From positions 1-61,914 of the IMG/VR virus record IMGVR_UViG_3300050821_005615: DNA of 61,914 nucleotides. One strand, 5' to 3'. Below the pieces are notes generated by a model. It was not told the origin of the DNA. It worked only from the letters and a program-made list of their open reading frames with translations, and made no database searches. The DNA is from a virus. A program made the translations under genes and the position numbers. Each line of letters starts with the position of its first letter. Position 1 is the first letter of the stretch. Below are positions 32,701 to 41,811 of the stretch, one piece after another.

Positions 32701-33192
32701 CAAGGTGCATTTACAATGACACCAGAAGGATTTGTAACATTGAATAATCAATTGTTCTCATTTAAAAATGGATTGACCTATTTACATAACCAAACCAATG
32801 GTGTACCGAATACTTTTTATGGTACTACTTACTTATCAAAAATAATGTTTTTAAGTAACGCAAATCCATCAATACCTAAAGTATATAATAATATACAAGT
32901 GCAAGCTAACATGAAACCATTTTTTGTATATCTTTATAACCTATTACCAGAACAACAAGCAAGCGATTTGGTTGACTTTGATTTTAGACCATATGAAGGG
33001 ATATTAAAATCACCAATTTATAGGAATAAATTAATCCCAACATTTGATGGATATACAATAGATGGATTACTTACAGGGCAAAAAATGAGAAATGTGGCTA
33101 TGTTTATTATGATACAATTTAATCCTGTAAATACTCCATTGGAATTAAAATTCATTGACATTGATTATGATATATCTCGTGGCAATTTATAA
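29725..33192 (+). CDS. Large tail protein (tail tubular/hub type)
   Basis: The 1155-aa product starts QQKERKYNGGKDGMLDSDSASFAVAPNAWVNAENVRSG, then is beta-rich and Asn/Thr/Tyr-heavy throughout, with repeated short strands. This size, start and composition fit the large tail tube or hub proteins of podoviruses (T7 gp12/P22 gp10 class). A role in tail assembly or envelope contact is inferred from position among structural genes. Confidence 0.65.
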   Translation: MQQKERKYNGGKDGMLDSDSASFAVAPNAWVNAENVRSGTTDKGVTETIESIGNTVLISQPQPSINFIDIGKAEDIPNNRFCKFKFNTTGRNDKIVCYDENLGVEMDVLLSSQVVGGLNFSKESPIHSARVINGLLYWVDSTNNQPRKINIDAAILANNPSFIPYQKDVVAYIFPINFSEITIIKPPPIYAPSIVKAVDNTIPVDLIFANSFEFSWQYVWYDNETTVLGMYSISSKINAATDIFNVVQVTMSLLEQIPESVRIVNLIVRIQDGTVTGGVNSFIINTWDKQNQQQAVEILSQNLGITSLNYNYYYNNTGTAIGSSDVLRPFDNVPIFSESMETAKDLIFPANNTEGYDTPNITSLTASVINTSGTTYQVTGLQIIGRASVLIDGIYPYATYTALLIFYNNAYYAITSDEDSAPSMGPFYDGLGPVPPAVPLTGIQLRGNTILDVINYAIHTYIPTNTGGGTITLVSDIVTANYGTTSLTGIPSPLSNVFIPHSIYFTGICFYDFAKRKCGVVTNSSLNMNINERDYSFSTGATAIQWGLDNSSAINEIPDWAYWYAPLISLNQKTRFFIESVSVTPSYVTKDSSGNYVYNNSTFSASTVGIALDTLALIQAGLGYVFNDGDIATVILSNNNTYYIPVIAQDGNYIILKAQNIGTLITVPATPVIYNVYTPYQTSQQEPYYEIGQIYPIISPTTINRNYRVLSGNFLPDSFVLPRVYNSTTYLSSAMSPNDYYYKRWDNNIGMSDFITALGQVVKTQYTSWSDPFIPNTAVNGLSTFRVGNEIPVPQNCGAIQKLILTSKVSDIKEGNVMLAICTNEASSMYLGENQISDSQGQNQFFSSSTNVIGTINTLKGSSGTINPESVCEYRGKVWWYDAINGRITQYAENGLFFISSYKMTRFWKNWSLQYNSMTAAQIEALGSRPFIFMVVDPAHDELLISIPKLSNTPPQGYLPDYPDTIYPFDILDYQAKTIVFKLEQAGIPPHWQGAFTMTPEGFVTLNNQLFSFKNGLTYLHNQTNGVPNTFYGTTYLSKIMFLSNANPSIPKVYNNIQVQANMKPFFVYLYNLLPEQQASDLVDFDFRPYEGILKSPIYRNKLIPTFDGYTIDGLLTGQKMRNVAMFIMIQFNPVNTPLELKFIDIDYDISRGNL

Positions 33193-33204
33193 TAAAAAAT
33201 TTTT

Positions 33205-33819
33205 ATGAAAAAAATAATAGACAGTTTTCCAAATTACGAAATATCAACAGATGGTGTTGTTAGCAATATAAAAACTGGAAAAAAATTAGTCCATACTTAT
33301 AATAAAAAAGGGTATGCAAGTGTCACTCTTTGCAACAATGAAACCTATATTAGAAAACAATTTAGATTAAACAGATTGGTTGCACAGGCATTTATCCCTA
33401 ACCCAGAAAATAAATCACAGGTTAATCATAAAGATGGCAAAAAATCGAACAATAATGTAACTAATTTAGAATGGACTACGCCAAGTGAAAATATAAAACA
33501 TGGGTGGGCTACAGGTTTATTTGAAAAAACAAGAGAATCAACGATAAGAAGACATAATTTAAAAAGTAATGATATACAATTAAAAAGAGCGCTTGCACTA
33601 AGAAAACCAATAGTTCAATATGATTTAAGCGGCAATTACATAAGAAAATTTGAATCAGTAAAAGAGGCTTATGAGGAAATGGGTATTCAGCCTATTCATG
33701 CTTTAAAAAATAGAACAAAGCAATCTTCCGGTTATATTTGGAAGTATGTGGGAGATGGGAACAGAAAATGCGCTCCGTGTATTATCCATTCATTAAATCC
33801 AATAACCATTAAAAATTAA
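33205..33819 (+). CDS. NUMOD4-HNH-NUMOD1 homing endonuclease
   Basis: The 204-aa product begins KKIIDSFPNYEISTDGVVSNIKTGKKLV (NUMOD4-like), then RLNRLVAQAFIPNPENKSQVNHKDGKKSNNNVTNLEWTTPSEN (HNH), and ends with KPIVQYDLSGNYIRKFESVKEAYEEMG, the NUMOD1 DNA-binding module. A complete free-standing homing nuclease. It is inserted between structural genes without breaking either one. Confidence 0.92.
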   Translation: MKKIIDSFPNYEISTDGVVSNIKTGKKLVHTYNKKGYASVTLCNNETYIRKQFRLNRLVAQAFIPNPENKSQVNHKDGKKSNNNVTNLEWTTPSENIKHGWATGLFEKTRESTIRRHNLKSNDIQLKRALALRKPIVQYDLSGNYIRKFESVKEAYEEMGIQPIHALKNRTKQSSGYIWKYVGDGNRKCAPCIIHSLNPITIKN

Positions 33820-33824
33820 ATAAA

Positions 33825-34454
33825 TTGAATCCACTTTCATTAATAGGCTTAGGTACTGGATTAATTGGCGGGATAGGTCAATTGTTTGGTACATCTTCTG
33901 CCAATAAAAAACTACAAGCATTACAGCAACAAAATGATGCACTTGCAGATAATCGTTTGGGGCTTGCTAAAACGTTATTAAATGCAAGAACGCCGGGCAG
34001 TGCAGATGTGGAACGAAATATATTTACTAACCAAGCAAATGAATTAGGGCAAGTTAATCGTACTGCTACTTCATCAAACGAAGCGTTACTTGCAGGTGCA
34101 GGAGTACAAGGACAAACAAATGATGCACTTAATAAATTAGGTATTCAAGACAAGCAAGACTACCAAAGAAGATATGGAAATCTACAAAATGCGGAAGATG
34201 CCAAATTACAATCACTTGAAGGGGATGCACAATTAGAAGGAGCGCAATCTAAAAATAATTACAATACATGGGGAAATATTTCTAATATGGGTATGGGATT
34301 AGCTGATATAGGGCTTGCAGGTGGATTTAAAGGGTTGTTTGGGAATAGCGGAGGTACTACAAGCACTACAGGAACAACCGATAATAATGCAGCAATACAA
34401 GCATGGATAAGAAATAATAGAGTTAACCCACAAGGAACAGATTTACCACAATAA
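33825..34454 (+). CDS. DNA-ejection / internal virion protein (small)
   Basis: A TTG start at 33825 gives 209 residues. A Gly-rich hydrophobic N-terminus (LSLIGLGTGLIGGIGQLFGTSSANKK) precedes a Gln/Asn/Ala-rich helical region and a Gly-rich end. This resembles small ejection or internal virion proteins (T7 gp14 / P22 gp7 class). It is directly upstream of two larger candidate ejection proteins. Confidence 0.55.
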   Translation: MNPLSLIGLGTGLIGGIGQLFGTSSANKKLQALQQQNDALADNRLGLAKTLLNARTPGSADVERNIFTNQANELGQVNRTATSSNEALLAGAGVQGQTNDALNKLGIQDKQDYQRRYGNLQNAEDAKLQSLEGDAQLEGAQSKNNYNTWGNISNMGMGLADIGLAGGFKGLFGNSGGTTSTTGTTDNNAAIQAWIRNNRVNPQGTDLPQ

Positions 34455-34466
34455 AAATAATAGATA

Positions 34467-35912
34467 ATGGCAGGTGGTTTTGACACATCAGGTTTTGTTC
34501 TTCCCGAAAATAACTTCGGCGGTCTTTATAAGATTGCAGGGGATTTACGTGCAGAAAATCAACGCAAAGCACTTGCACAACAGAAAGCAGAACAACAAAA
34601 AATAGTTGGCGAAAAATATATAGGTAATCAATTCGGGAAAGATAATCTTTATACAGGTACACCATTTGACCCTGTACATACTGCTATGATAAGTAATGCC
34701 AAAAATCAAGCCTATGAAATGTTTGATAAAGGAGCAGATTTAGGGGATGTGCAATTAGCTATTTCTCCATTAATAGACCAAGCTGCAAAATATTCAACTT
34801 TTGCAAAAGATTATGCTACACAAAAAAAAGCAGTCTTGCAACAAGTAAGTGGAATGAAAGGGATTGATAAAGATAAATTAAGTGCTGAAATGGATAATCA
34901 GGCATTTCCAAAAGATGCAAATGGTAATCCTGATATTTCAAAATTTGACCCCAATACAAACTATGCAGACCAAGCATTACGTACAGGTAATGTTTATACC
35001 AATGATGCTATAAGTGGTATGGTTGCGAAATCAGGTAAAAATGTTTTGGATAATAATGTAAAAACAGTTGGTGCAGACGGAAGAACAGTACAAACAAAAT
35101 TAGATATGACTGTACCTAATTTTATGCAACCTGAAACAGATGCAAGAGGAAGGGTGATTGGGCTTGTTCCAAAATATCAAGTAGCAACAGATGAAGATAA
35201 TGCACTTGTGCATAATTTCGGGGAGCAAGGAGACCATCCAGTTAGAATGGTTACACAAGATGTATTTGATGCGATGCCACCCGTTGCGAAAGCTTATATC
35301 CTTCAAGAAACAAAATCAGCATTGGCAAAATCAGGTGCAAACGTTACAATAGATAGCCCACAAGCTGAAACGCTTGCTAAAGCTATTGCTTATGATGAAC
35401 TTAAAAATTCAACAAAAGGATATTCTACTTTAAAAACAACTTCCGTAGATAAAGCTGCACCTACTGATAAATTCTATGCACACAGAGCGTTTGATATTTT
35501 ACATGGTATAGTACCTGATAATTCAAATTACAATGCAGGATATGTAATTGACAGAACAGGTTCAACTAAACCAATACCATTACAATCAGGGGGTAGAATT
35601 GAAAACGGAACTGTATATGACAAGGATGGTAATTTAATGAAAGACGGTACAATCAATATTGACCGTAATCAATTGCCAGCAGAATTTACAAATGTACTTA
35701 CAGCAAATAAAATTAACTTGCCAAAAAATACTAACTTAGATATTAAAGACGGTGTAATAATAGGAGTACATACACCAAGTGGTGTAATTGACAGAGACCA
35801 ATTACAGGATATGGAAAAACAAGCACAGGTTAAAAACAAGATAACACCTCAAAAAACATTTGGTACAAAAAAAGTAGATATTCAAAGTTTAAGAAGTAAA
35901 TACAAATACTAA
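34467..35912 (+). CDS. Internal virion / ejection protein (481 aa)
   Basis: The N-terminus is helical and Gln/Lys-rich (LAQQKAEQQKIVGEKYIG), followed by many repeated short helices. The C-terminal end is basic (TKKVDIQSLRSKYKY). The composition matches internal virion proteins that are ejected with DNA. The stop codon's last base is shared with the next ATG (TAATG), so it is coupled to the 1797-aa gene. Confidence 0.55.
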   Translation: MAGGFDTSGFVLPENNFGGLYKIAGDLRAENQRKALAQQKAEQQKIVGEKYIGNQFGKDNLYTGTPFDPVHTAMISNAKNQAYEMFDKGADLGDVQLAISPLIDQAAKYSTFAKDYATQKKAVLQQVSGMKGIDKDKLSAEMDNQAFPKDANGNPDISKFDPNTNYADQALRTGNVYTNDAISGMVAKSGKNVLDNNVKTVGADGRTVQTKLDMTVPNFMQPETDARGRVIGLVPKYQVATDEDNALVHNFGEQGDHPVRMVTQDVFDAMPPVAKAYILQETKSALAKSGANVTIDSPQAETLAKAIAYDELKNSTKGYSTLKTTSVDKAAPTDKFYAHRAFDILHGIVPDNSNYNAGYVIDRTGSTKPIPLQSGGRIENGTVYDKDGNLMKDGTINIDRNQLPAEFTNVLTANKINLPKNTNLDIKDGVIIGVHTPSGVIDRDQLQDMEKQAQVKNKITPQKTFGTKKVDIQSLRSKYKY

Positions 35913-38900
35913 TGCCGAACGGAGATTTAAACGATACAGACCGCCAAAAATTAGATGGTATAGTTCATCAAATGATTTCTAATAAAGAAAGCGATGATGC
36001 TATACAATCAGTCGTAAATGACTTTAAAGAAAAATACGGTGAAAAAAAAAGTCCAATCGACAACGGTTCAAACAATGGCTCAAAAACTCCGACACCAAGT
36101 TCTGCAACTGGTGCTGTTCCTCATTCCCAATATCAATCACAATCACCTTCGGACGAAACAAACATATTTAGTGATAAATATGACCCTGCAAAGGCTCAAC
36201 AAAAACAACAAGCTGATATATTAAGCCAACAGGAGCATGGAACACAACCTTATAATACAACACCCGTTACCGTAGCTAAATCTACAGGTACACCTTTAAA
36301 TATACCTAAAGATTTTAAGTCTCATGCTACTAAACTAAAAGAAGATTTACAAACAGCCGTTAATACAACTGTACCAAAATTACTTGCCAATAAAGGATTA
36401 ACGGGAACTAATGCAGACCCTAATGGTGGTAATGCTTTAATGGAAAAAGACGATTTAGAAAAGCAAATAAAAGATGGCGATTTAACCTTAACATACGATA
36501 AAGATGGACAACCTAAACTTGCAAAGAATTTAGGTTTTTTTGGTTCACTTGCAAAAGCACATACCGATGCGTGGGAAGAAGCAGCAAATGCTGATTTGTT
36601 TACAAAGTCTAATACAAAAGATAAGTTGGAATATTTGCAAATGGAGAAAGACCAAAAAGACAAAGACCCATTTGCATATAAAATGGATGCTTATGGCAAA
36701 TTTATTGGTAGTCAAGAACAGCCTTTAGAAAATATGATAACGGGCTTAGTGGCAGGTTCAGCAGCTTCGGCAGCAGCACCATTAACAGGCGGCACATCAT
36801 TGGCAGGATTACCTGCGGTAGCTGCGGTAGCTACAAGTTCAAAAGACGTATATAATAGTGCTTATAAACAAGAATGGCAACGTGCATTTCCTATAATAAA
36901 ACAACAACATCCTGATTGGACAGATGACCAAATAGGAGAAGAAGCAGATAAACAAGCAACGGCAGGTGGTGCAGTTGGAATGGCTGCAAATGCTGCTTTA
37001 ATTGGTAGTGGCGGAGAAGTGTCTAATGCAGCAAAAGATGTATTGGCAAATACTTTAAAGGGTACAGCTAAAATGTCTTTAGTACCACCAGCAGGTAAAG
37101 TGGCATTAGAAGAATATGGTAATTTAAAAGGCATAAAGACATCTCAAAAAGATATAGCCAATGATGCACTACAATCTTTTAAAGATAACTTAATTCCTGC
37201 AATAGTAATTCATGCTTTAGGAGCTTTACAATCAGGATTGGCTACAGATGCAAAACCACAAGTTGTAGATGCTTTAAAAAATGCAGCAGCCGATATTCCG
37301 AAAGACCAAATAAAAGAAACATTACAAACGGGAGAACAAACAGGGGTATATCCACAAGGAACAACCGATGCAGTAGTATCGGATATAGGTAAATACAAAG
37401 ACGCTAAAGATGCAATACCTACTGATATGCCCGAAGAAATAAAAGTTAAGATAGTACCATTGATTCAGGAAAAGCAATCTTTGATTGAAGAACAAAAAAG
37501 TAAAGACCCTATATTTAAAGATGACTACCAACAAAAAATTAATGCGATTGATGACCAGATAAAAAAAATAACAACAGAACCTTCAACTACTCCACAAGTA
37601 GAAGAAAAAGAAGGTATATCAATATCGCAACCTCAAAAAATAAATGAACCTGTAACCATAGGGGATAATAACGATATTTCTTCACCAAAAACAGAAAGCG
37701 ATGAAAACAAAGATGAAGCCAAAGGGCGGCAAAAAATAGCCCCTGAAAATGGGGAAGGTGAGGTGGCTGCAAATACGGGCGAAGCCTCACCTAATCCTAT
37801 TAAATTCCCTGCAAGAAATGATGATTTTGCAGATAAGTATTTTAATGAAAGTGAAAGAAAAAAATTCGATGCTGCCGATGATGAAGGTAAGAAACAAATG
37901 ATTTCAGATAAAAAAGAAGAAATTTTAAAACAACAACCTGATGGAGAAAACAAGCCATTTAAGCAAGAAAATGATACTGAAAATAAACAAGGCAACCAGT
38001 CCGCAAAGAAAACGGAGCAACCTGAAAAACCAGTTATTGAAATTAAGCAACCAACAATCGAAGCAGAAGAACCAAAAGGTAATCAAGTAGGTGTTAATAA
38101 TGCTGCATTAACTGAATTATCTGAAAAATATGGTTTAGCTAAACCCGAACCGGGACAATATTTTACACCCGAAGAACACGCAGAGCGTGGTAAATTCTTT
38201 TTGGCAAAAGGAGCAGATATTAGTGAGATAGATAATCCAAATAATGAACTACATGACCGTATTTCTATTGGCAGGGCTTATATTGAAAAAACAGAAGGGG
38301 AACTAAATGATTTGAGAAGGGACGGTAAACAAAATACCAAAGAATATAAAGATAAAACAGCCGAACTTGAAAAGTTGATACCAAAAGTAAAAGAATTAGG
38401 TTCTAAAGCAGGTAGCGCAATGACAAGTTTGCAAGGAACAAGAGATGCTGAAACTGATAATTTTATTACTGCAAAAAGAAATTTAGAAGAAAAACAAGGT
38501 AAGCCTTTAAGTAAAGACCAATTAGAAAAATTGCAAAAACTTACCGATGAAAATGCCAATTTAAAAAAGCAAATTTCAGATTTAGATAAAAAAACAACAG
38601 ACAAAACGGATGAAACTATTAGGGATAAAAAAGCGAAGAAAACACATGACCAATATGTAAAAGAAAGAGTAGATTCATTTCAGGCAGCAAGAGATGCACT
38701 TAAAAAATTACGTAGTGGACAAAGTGGATTAGGTGTAAGTGTTCCATTTGCAAGGGAATTGGCTGCTATTGCTCCGCACGTTGCTAAGATAGTAAAATCA
38801 TTAATTGATGAAGGTATAGATAAGTTAGGGGATATAGTAGATAATATACACGATGAACTTTCTAAAGATATGGTTGGTTTGCGTAGAAGGGATGTTGTTG

Positions 38901-41305
38901 ATTTGATTTCAGGTAAATATCAAAAAGAAATAACGAATGAACCGACAAAGTTATCTGACATAAAAAAACAATCAAAATTAGTTGGCAAATTAGAAGATTT
39001 ACAAAACGGGTTGCCCGAAGATTTTGATAGTAAAAAAACTGAACAAACACCCGAAGTTAAAAAACTTGTAGAGCAGATTAAAAAAGTCAAAAAGGATTTG
39101 GCTGATATGGGTTACATGAAGCATACAGAAGAACCATTGACCGATGAAGAAAGAAAAATAAAATCATTAGAAAAACAACGGGATGATTTACAAGCAGGTA
39201 AAGACGGGCAAAAAGATAAGCCTGATTATAAATTCACCGAAGAACAGCAGAAAAAAGTAAATGACCTTCAAGATGAAATTGATGACCTTAAAAAGAAGAT
39301 GGGTATTACTAAAAGTAAAGTTGAAAAACCATTAACCGAATCCGAACAAATAGAACAGGACAATAAAGAGTTATCTGAATTGCAAAAACAATTTGCCGAT
39401 AAAAAAGACAATAAATTTACACTTGAAGAAAAAAACAAAATATGGGATTACGCAAAGAAAAATTATATCAATAAAGGCGTATCGTATATAGATGCCTTAT
39501 CAAGAACAGCAAAAGATATTGGTTTATCATTGAGACAAGTTGCCGAAGCTGTTATGACACCTGAAAATAAAAGATTGTCTGATGAACTTTGGAAGAAGCA
39601 ATACCAATATCAAAAAGGACAAAGTGCTACAAGGCAATATATAGAAAATCAAAATCAGAATCCTATTGCAAAAGTATGGAAGAAAATTACTGCCGTACCA
39701 AGAGCATTGGCAACTGCTTTTCACGGACATATATTTGGGGGAACGCACTATCCGATGGGGTTTGTAACACCAACTGATTGGGGGATATTTTTTAAAGGTA
39801 TCGGTAAAATGTGGAGTGGGGCTTATGGTTCTACCGCAAAATACGAACAAGGTGTTAGAGATATGCTGAATGATAAAAATTATATTACTGCAAGACGTGC
39901 AGGATTGGAAAATGACCCTCAACACGTAAGTATGGATGATTATGAAAGGAGTGGTAAAATATTAGGTAGATTAGGAGAAACAGGAGCAAGGGGATTTACT
40001 GGATTGAAATGGATTAGGCAACAAATGTTCAATAAATATTGGGATAAATTATCTCCCGAAGAACAAACGCCCGAAGCTGCAAAATCGTTAGCATGGTTAA
40101 TGAATAATGCAACGGGAGCAACAAACTTAAATATACCATCTGCTATACAAGAAGGATTATTTAGTGCTGGGATGGAAAGTGCAAGGTGGGGTAGATTTAT
40201 ACGTAATCCTGCCGAAGCAGCAGCAAGAGGAACAAGGTTATTGGCTGATATGGCAAAAGGCAAGGAAATAAGACCGGAAGATAAAGTATTTGCTAAAGTA
40301 TGGTTTAGTAGAGTAGGGCAACAGTTAGGAACAATGGCTGGTATATTAGCAATAAATGCAGCAATACAGAAAAAAATAAATCCTAAAAATCCAGTAAATC
40401 TAACCGACCCTTCACAACCTGATTTTTTTAAAATAAAAATGGGAGATAATGATGTGGATATTTCAGGGGGTAATTTAGGCGTAAAAAATTTACTAACTGC
40501 ATTAAGTGGGTATGCTAAAAAAGATAATAGTTATACCCAAGAAAAAGGAGACTTAGGAGGTAAGTTACTTCAATATGGTAGAGGTAAATTAAGCCCTGCT
40601 TATGGAGACATTGCAGATTTGCCATTAGGGACAGACTTTATGGGAAATGTTTTGCCATTCTCTGATAAAAAAGTACCAGCAGGTAAAAGAAAAATAGGAT
40701 GGGCGGAATATGCAACAAGCAAAATTGCACCAATATTTGTACAAGATGCCATGAAAAATATAATGGATAATGCACAAGATAATGGAGTACCTAAATCAAC
40801 TACTGAAAAAACAGTTAACGGATTAATAGAAAGTGGATTAAATTTTGGAGCAGGGATACATTCCAACCCATCATTCACACCCCGTCCAACACCTTTTACT
40901 GATGCTGATTATAAAGACCCTGTATTCAAATACTTCTCTAAAGATTGGGGTATGGAGTTACCAAATACCGCACCCCAATCCGAAGAAATAAAAGATGAAG
41001 ATAAAGGTACAAGAATGAAGCTAAGTGATTATCCAAAAGAAACACAGGATAAATACGAAGCACAACATAAAGAAAACTTACACGATGCCTTATCCGATAT
41101 AAAAGATAACGGTACAGTATATGTGAAAAAATTCAAAGATGCACAAGGTAAAGACAATAATGAAGTTTCATTATCAGCACCAAAAGAAGGAGATTATGAT
41201 GAAGTTGATTTAGACAAATTAACCACTCCTGAAAAAGCCCAAGTTTTAAGATTAGCACAAGACAAAGCAACTGCTAAAACTAAAAAAGATATTTTTAATC
41301 AATAA
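35912..41305 (+). CDS. Very large internal virion / polyvalent-type protein (1797 aa)
   Basis: The N-terminal 700 residues are low-complexity, Lys/Gln/Asp/Pro-rich and disordered-looking, with a Gly/Ala-rich hydrophobic segment around residues 275-310 (GLVAGSAASAAAPLTGGTSLAGLPAVAAVA written in parts: GLVAGSAASAAAPL then GGTSLAGLPAVAAVA). The middle is coiled-coil (TAELEKLIPKVKELGSKAG, LKKLRSGQSGLGVSVPFARELAAIAPHVAK). The C-terminal 550 residues are a folded domain (ALATAFHGHIFGGTHYPMGF, LPLGTDFMGNVLPFSDKK). The layout recalls giant ejection proteins of Bacteroidota phages (large polyvalent proteins). I see no lysozyme or protease motif. Confidence 0.6.
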   Translation: MPNGDLNDTDRQKLDGIVHQMISNKESDDAIQSVVNDFKEKYGEKKSPIDNGSNNGSKTPTPSSATGAVPHSQYQSQSPSDETNIFSDKYDPAKAQQKQQADILSQQEHGTQPYNTTPVTVAKSTGTPLNIPKDFKSHATKLKEDLQTAVNTTVPKLLANKGLTGTNADPNGGNALMEKDDLEKQIKDGDLTLTYDKDGQPKLAKNLGFFGSLAKAHTDAWEEAANADLFTKSNTKDKLEYLQMEKDQKDKDPFAYKMDAYGKFIGSQEQPLENMITGLVAGSAASAAAPLTGGTSLAGLPAVAAVATSSKDVYNSAYKQEWQRAFPIIKQQHPDWTDDQIGEEADKQATAGGAVGMAANAALIGSGGEVSNAAKDVLANTLKGTAKMSLVPPAGKVALEEYGNLKGIKTSQKDIANDALQSFKDNLIPAIVIHALGALQSGLATDAKPQVVDALKNAAADIPKDQIKETLQTGEQTGVYPQGTTDAVVSDIGKYKDAKDAIPTDMPEEIKVKIVPLIQEKQSLIEEQKSKDPIFKDDYQQKINAIDDQIKKITTEPSTTPQVEEKEGISISQPQKINEPVTIGDNNDISSPKTESDENKDEAKGRQKIAPENGEGEVAANTGEASPNPIKFPARNDDFADKYFNESERKKFDAADDEGKKQMISDKKEEILKQQPDGENKPFKQENDTENKQGNQSAKKTEQPEKPVIEIKQPTIEAEEPKGNQVGVNNAALTELSEKYGLAKPEPGQYFTPEEHAERGKFFLAKGADISEIDNPNNELHDRISIGRAYIEKTEGELNDLRRDGKQNTKEYKDKTAELEKLIPKVKELGSKAGSAMTSLQGTRDAETDNFITAKRNLEEKQGKPLSKDQLEKLQKLTDENANLKKQISDLDKKTTDKTDETIRDKKAKKTHDQYVKERVDSFQAARDALKKLRSGQSGLGVSVPFARELAAIAPHVAKIVKSLIDEGIDKLGDIVDNIHDELSKDMVGLRRRDVVDLISGKYQKEITNEPTKLSDIKKQSKLVGKLEDLQNGLPEDFDSKKTEQTPEVKKLVEQIKKVKKDLADMGYMKHTEEPLTDEERKIKSLEKQRDDLQAGKDGQKDKPDYKFTEEQQKKVNDLQDEIDDLKKKMGITKSKVEKPLTESEQIEQDNKELSELQKQFADKKDNKFTLEEKNKIWDYAKKNYINKGVSYIDALSRTAKDIGLSLRQVAEAVMTPENKRLSDELWKKQYQYQKGQSATRQYIENQNQNPIAKVWKKITAVPRALATAFHGHIFGGTHYPMGFVTPTDWGIFFKGIGKMWSGAYGSTAKYEQGVRDMLNDKNYITARRAGLENDPQHVSMDDYERSGKILGRLGETGARGFTGLKWIRQQMFNKYWDKLSPEEQTPEAAKSLAWLMNNATGATNLNIPSAIQEGLFSAGMESARWGRFIRNPAEAAARGTRLLADMAKGKEIRPEDKVFAKVWFSRVGQQLGTMAGILAINAAIQKKINPKNPVNLTDPSQPDFFKIKMGDNDVDISGGNLGVKNLLTALSGYAKKDNSYTQEKGDLGGKLLQYGRGKLSPAYGDIADLPLGTDFMGNVLPFSDKKVPAGKRKIGWAEYATSKIAPIFVQDAMKNIMDNAQDNGVPKSTTEKTVNGLIESGLNFGAGIHSNPSFTPRPTPFTDADYKDPVFKYFSKDWGMELPNTAPQSEEIKDEDKGTRMKLSDYPKETQDKYEAQHKENLHDALSDIKDNGTVYVKKFKDAQGKDNNEVSLSAPKEGDYDEVDLDKLTTPEKAQVLRLAQDKATAKTKKDIFNQ

Positions 41306-41311
41306 ATAAAA

Positions 41312-41317
41312 AGGAGG
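41312..41317 (+). promoter_or_regulatory. Strong Shine-Dalgarno deciding a TTG start
   Basis: AGGAGG lies 6 bases upstream of TTG 41324. Most starts in this genome have no such motif, so it supports the TTG start of the small gene that follows. Confidence 0.6.
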
Positions 41318-41323
41318 TATCAA

Positions 41324-41476
41324 TTGCCACAGTTATACGAAAAAATAAAAGCAGAATACCAAGCCAAAGGAAAATCTGATAAGGATAGCAAATCAATTGC
41401 TGCCGCTATATATAATACTATTAAAAAAAATCATCCTTCGATGGCTAAATTGTCGAATAAAAAAGGTGCAAAATGA
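41324..41476 (+). CDS. Small basic protein (50 aa, TTG start)
   Basis: The product reads PQLYEKIKAEYQAKGKSDK then SIAAAIYNTIKKNHPSMAK, a small Lys-rich helical pattern common in Bacteroidota phages. Its TGA overlaps the next ATG (ATGA) at 41473. The strong Shine-Dalgarno and the overlap both support it. Function unknown. Confidence 0.65.
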   Translation: MPQLYEKIKAEYQAKGKSDKDSKSIAAAIYNTIKKNHPSMAKLSNKKGAK

Positions 41477-41811
41477 GCGAACCAATAGACTATAAAAAAA
41501 GATGCGAAGAATACGAGAAGCGTATGGGTATTGGAGATAATGACCCTGCTAAAGACGGATACTTAGTATTGGTAAGTATTCTAAGACAACAAAATGAATT
41601 TTTATCAGAGTTTAAATTGAAATCAAAAATTTCTTCCGAAGAAAAACCTGATGCAGTAATGTATAAAAATGCAAAAGATTTATGGGAGGGATTGCCAGAT
41701 ATGATTGAATCAGTTAAGAATTTAAAAATTTCTTTAAAGATGGAAGGCGAAGAAAAGAAAACACAATATTCACCAATTTCAGCAAAAGAAATAGCCAACG
41801 GTAATGTTTAA
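41473..41811 (+). CDS. Unknown 112-aa protein upstream of terminase
   Basis: A Lys/Glu-rich protein with predicted helices (YKKRCEEYEKRMGIGDND, DLWEGLPDMIESVKNLKI). Its position directly before terL is where the small terminase subunit often lies, but there is no DNA-binding motif to support that. It overlaps terL by 8 bases. Confidence 0.5.
   Translation: MSEPIDYKKRCEEYEKRMGIGDNDPAKDGYLVLVSILRQQNEFLSEFKLKSKISSEEKPDAVMYKNAKDLWEGLPDMIESVKNLKISLKMEGEEKKTQYSPISAKEIANGNV

Noticed and set aside
37633-37995. Minus-strand frames inside the 1797-aa gene and other late genes
   Set aside because: They are antisense shadows caused by codon bias, rich in Ser, Phe and Leu with no operon partners.
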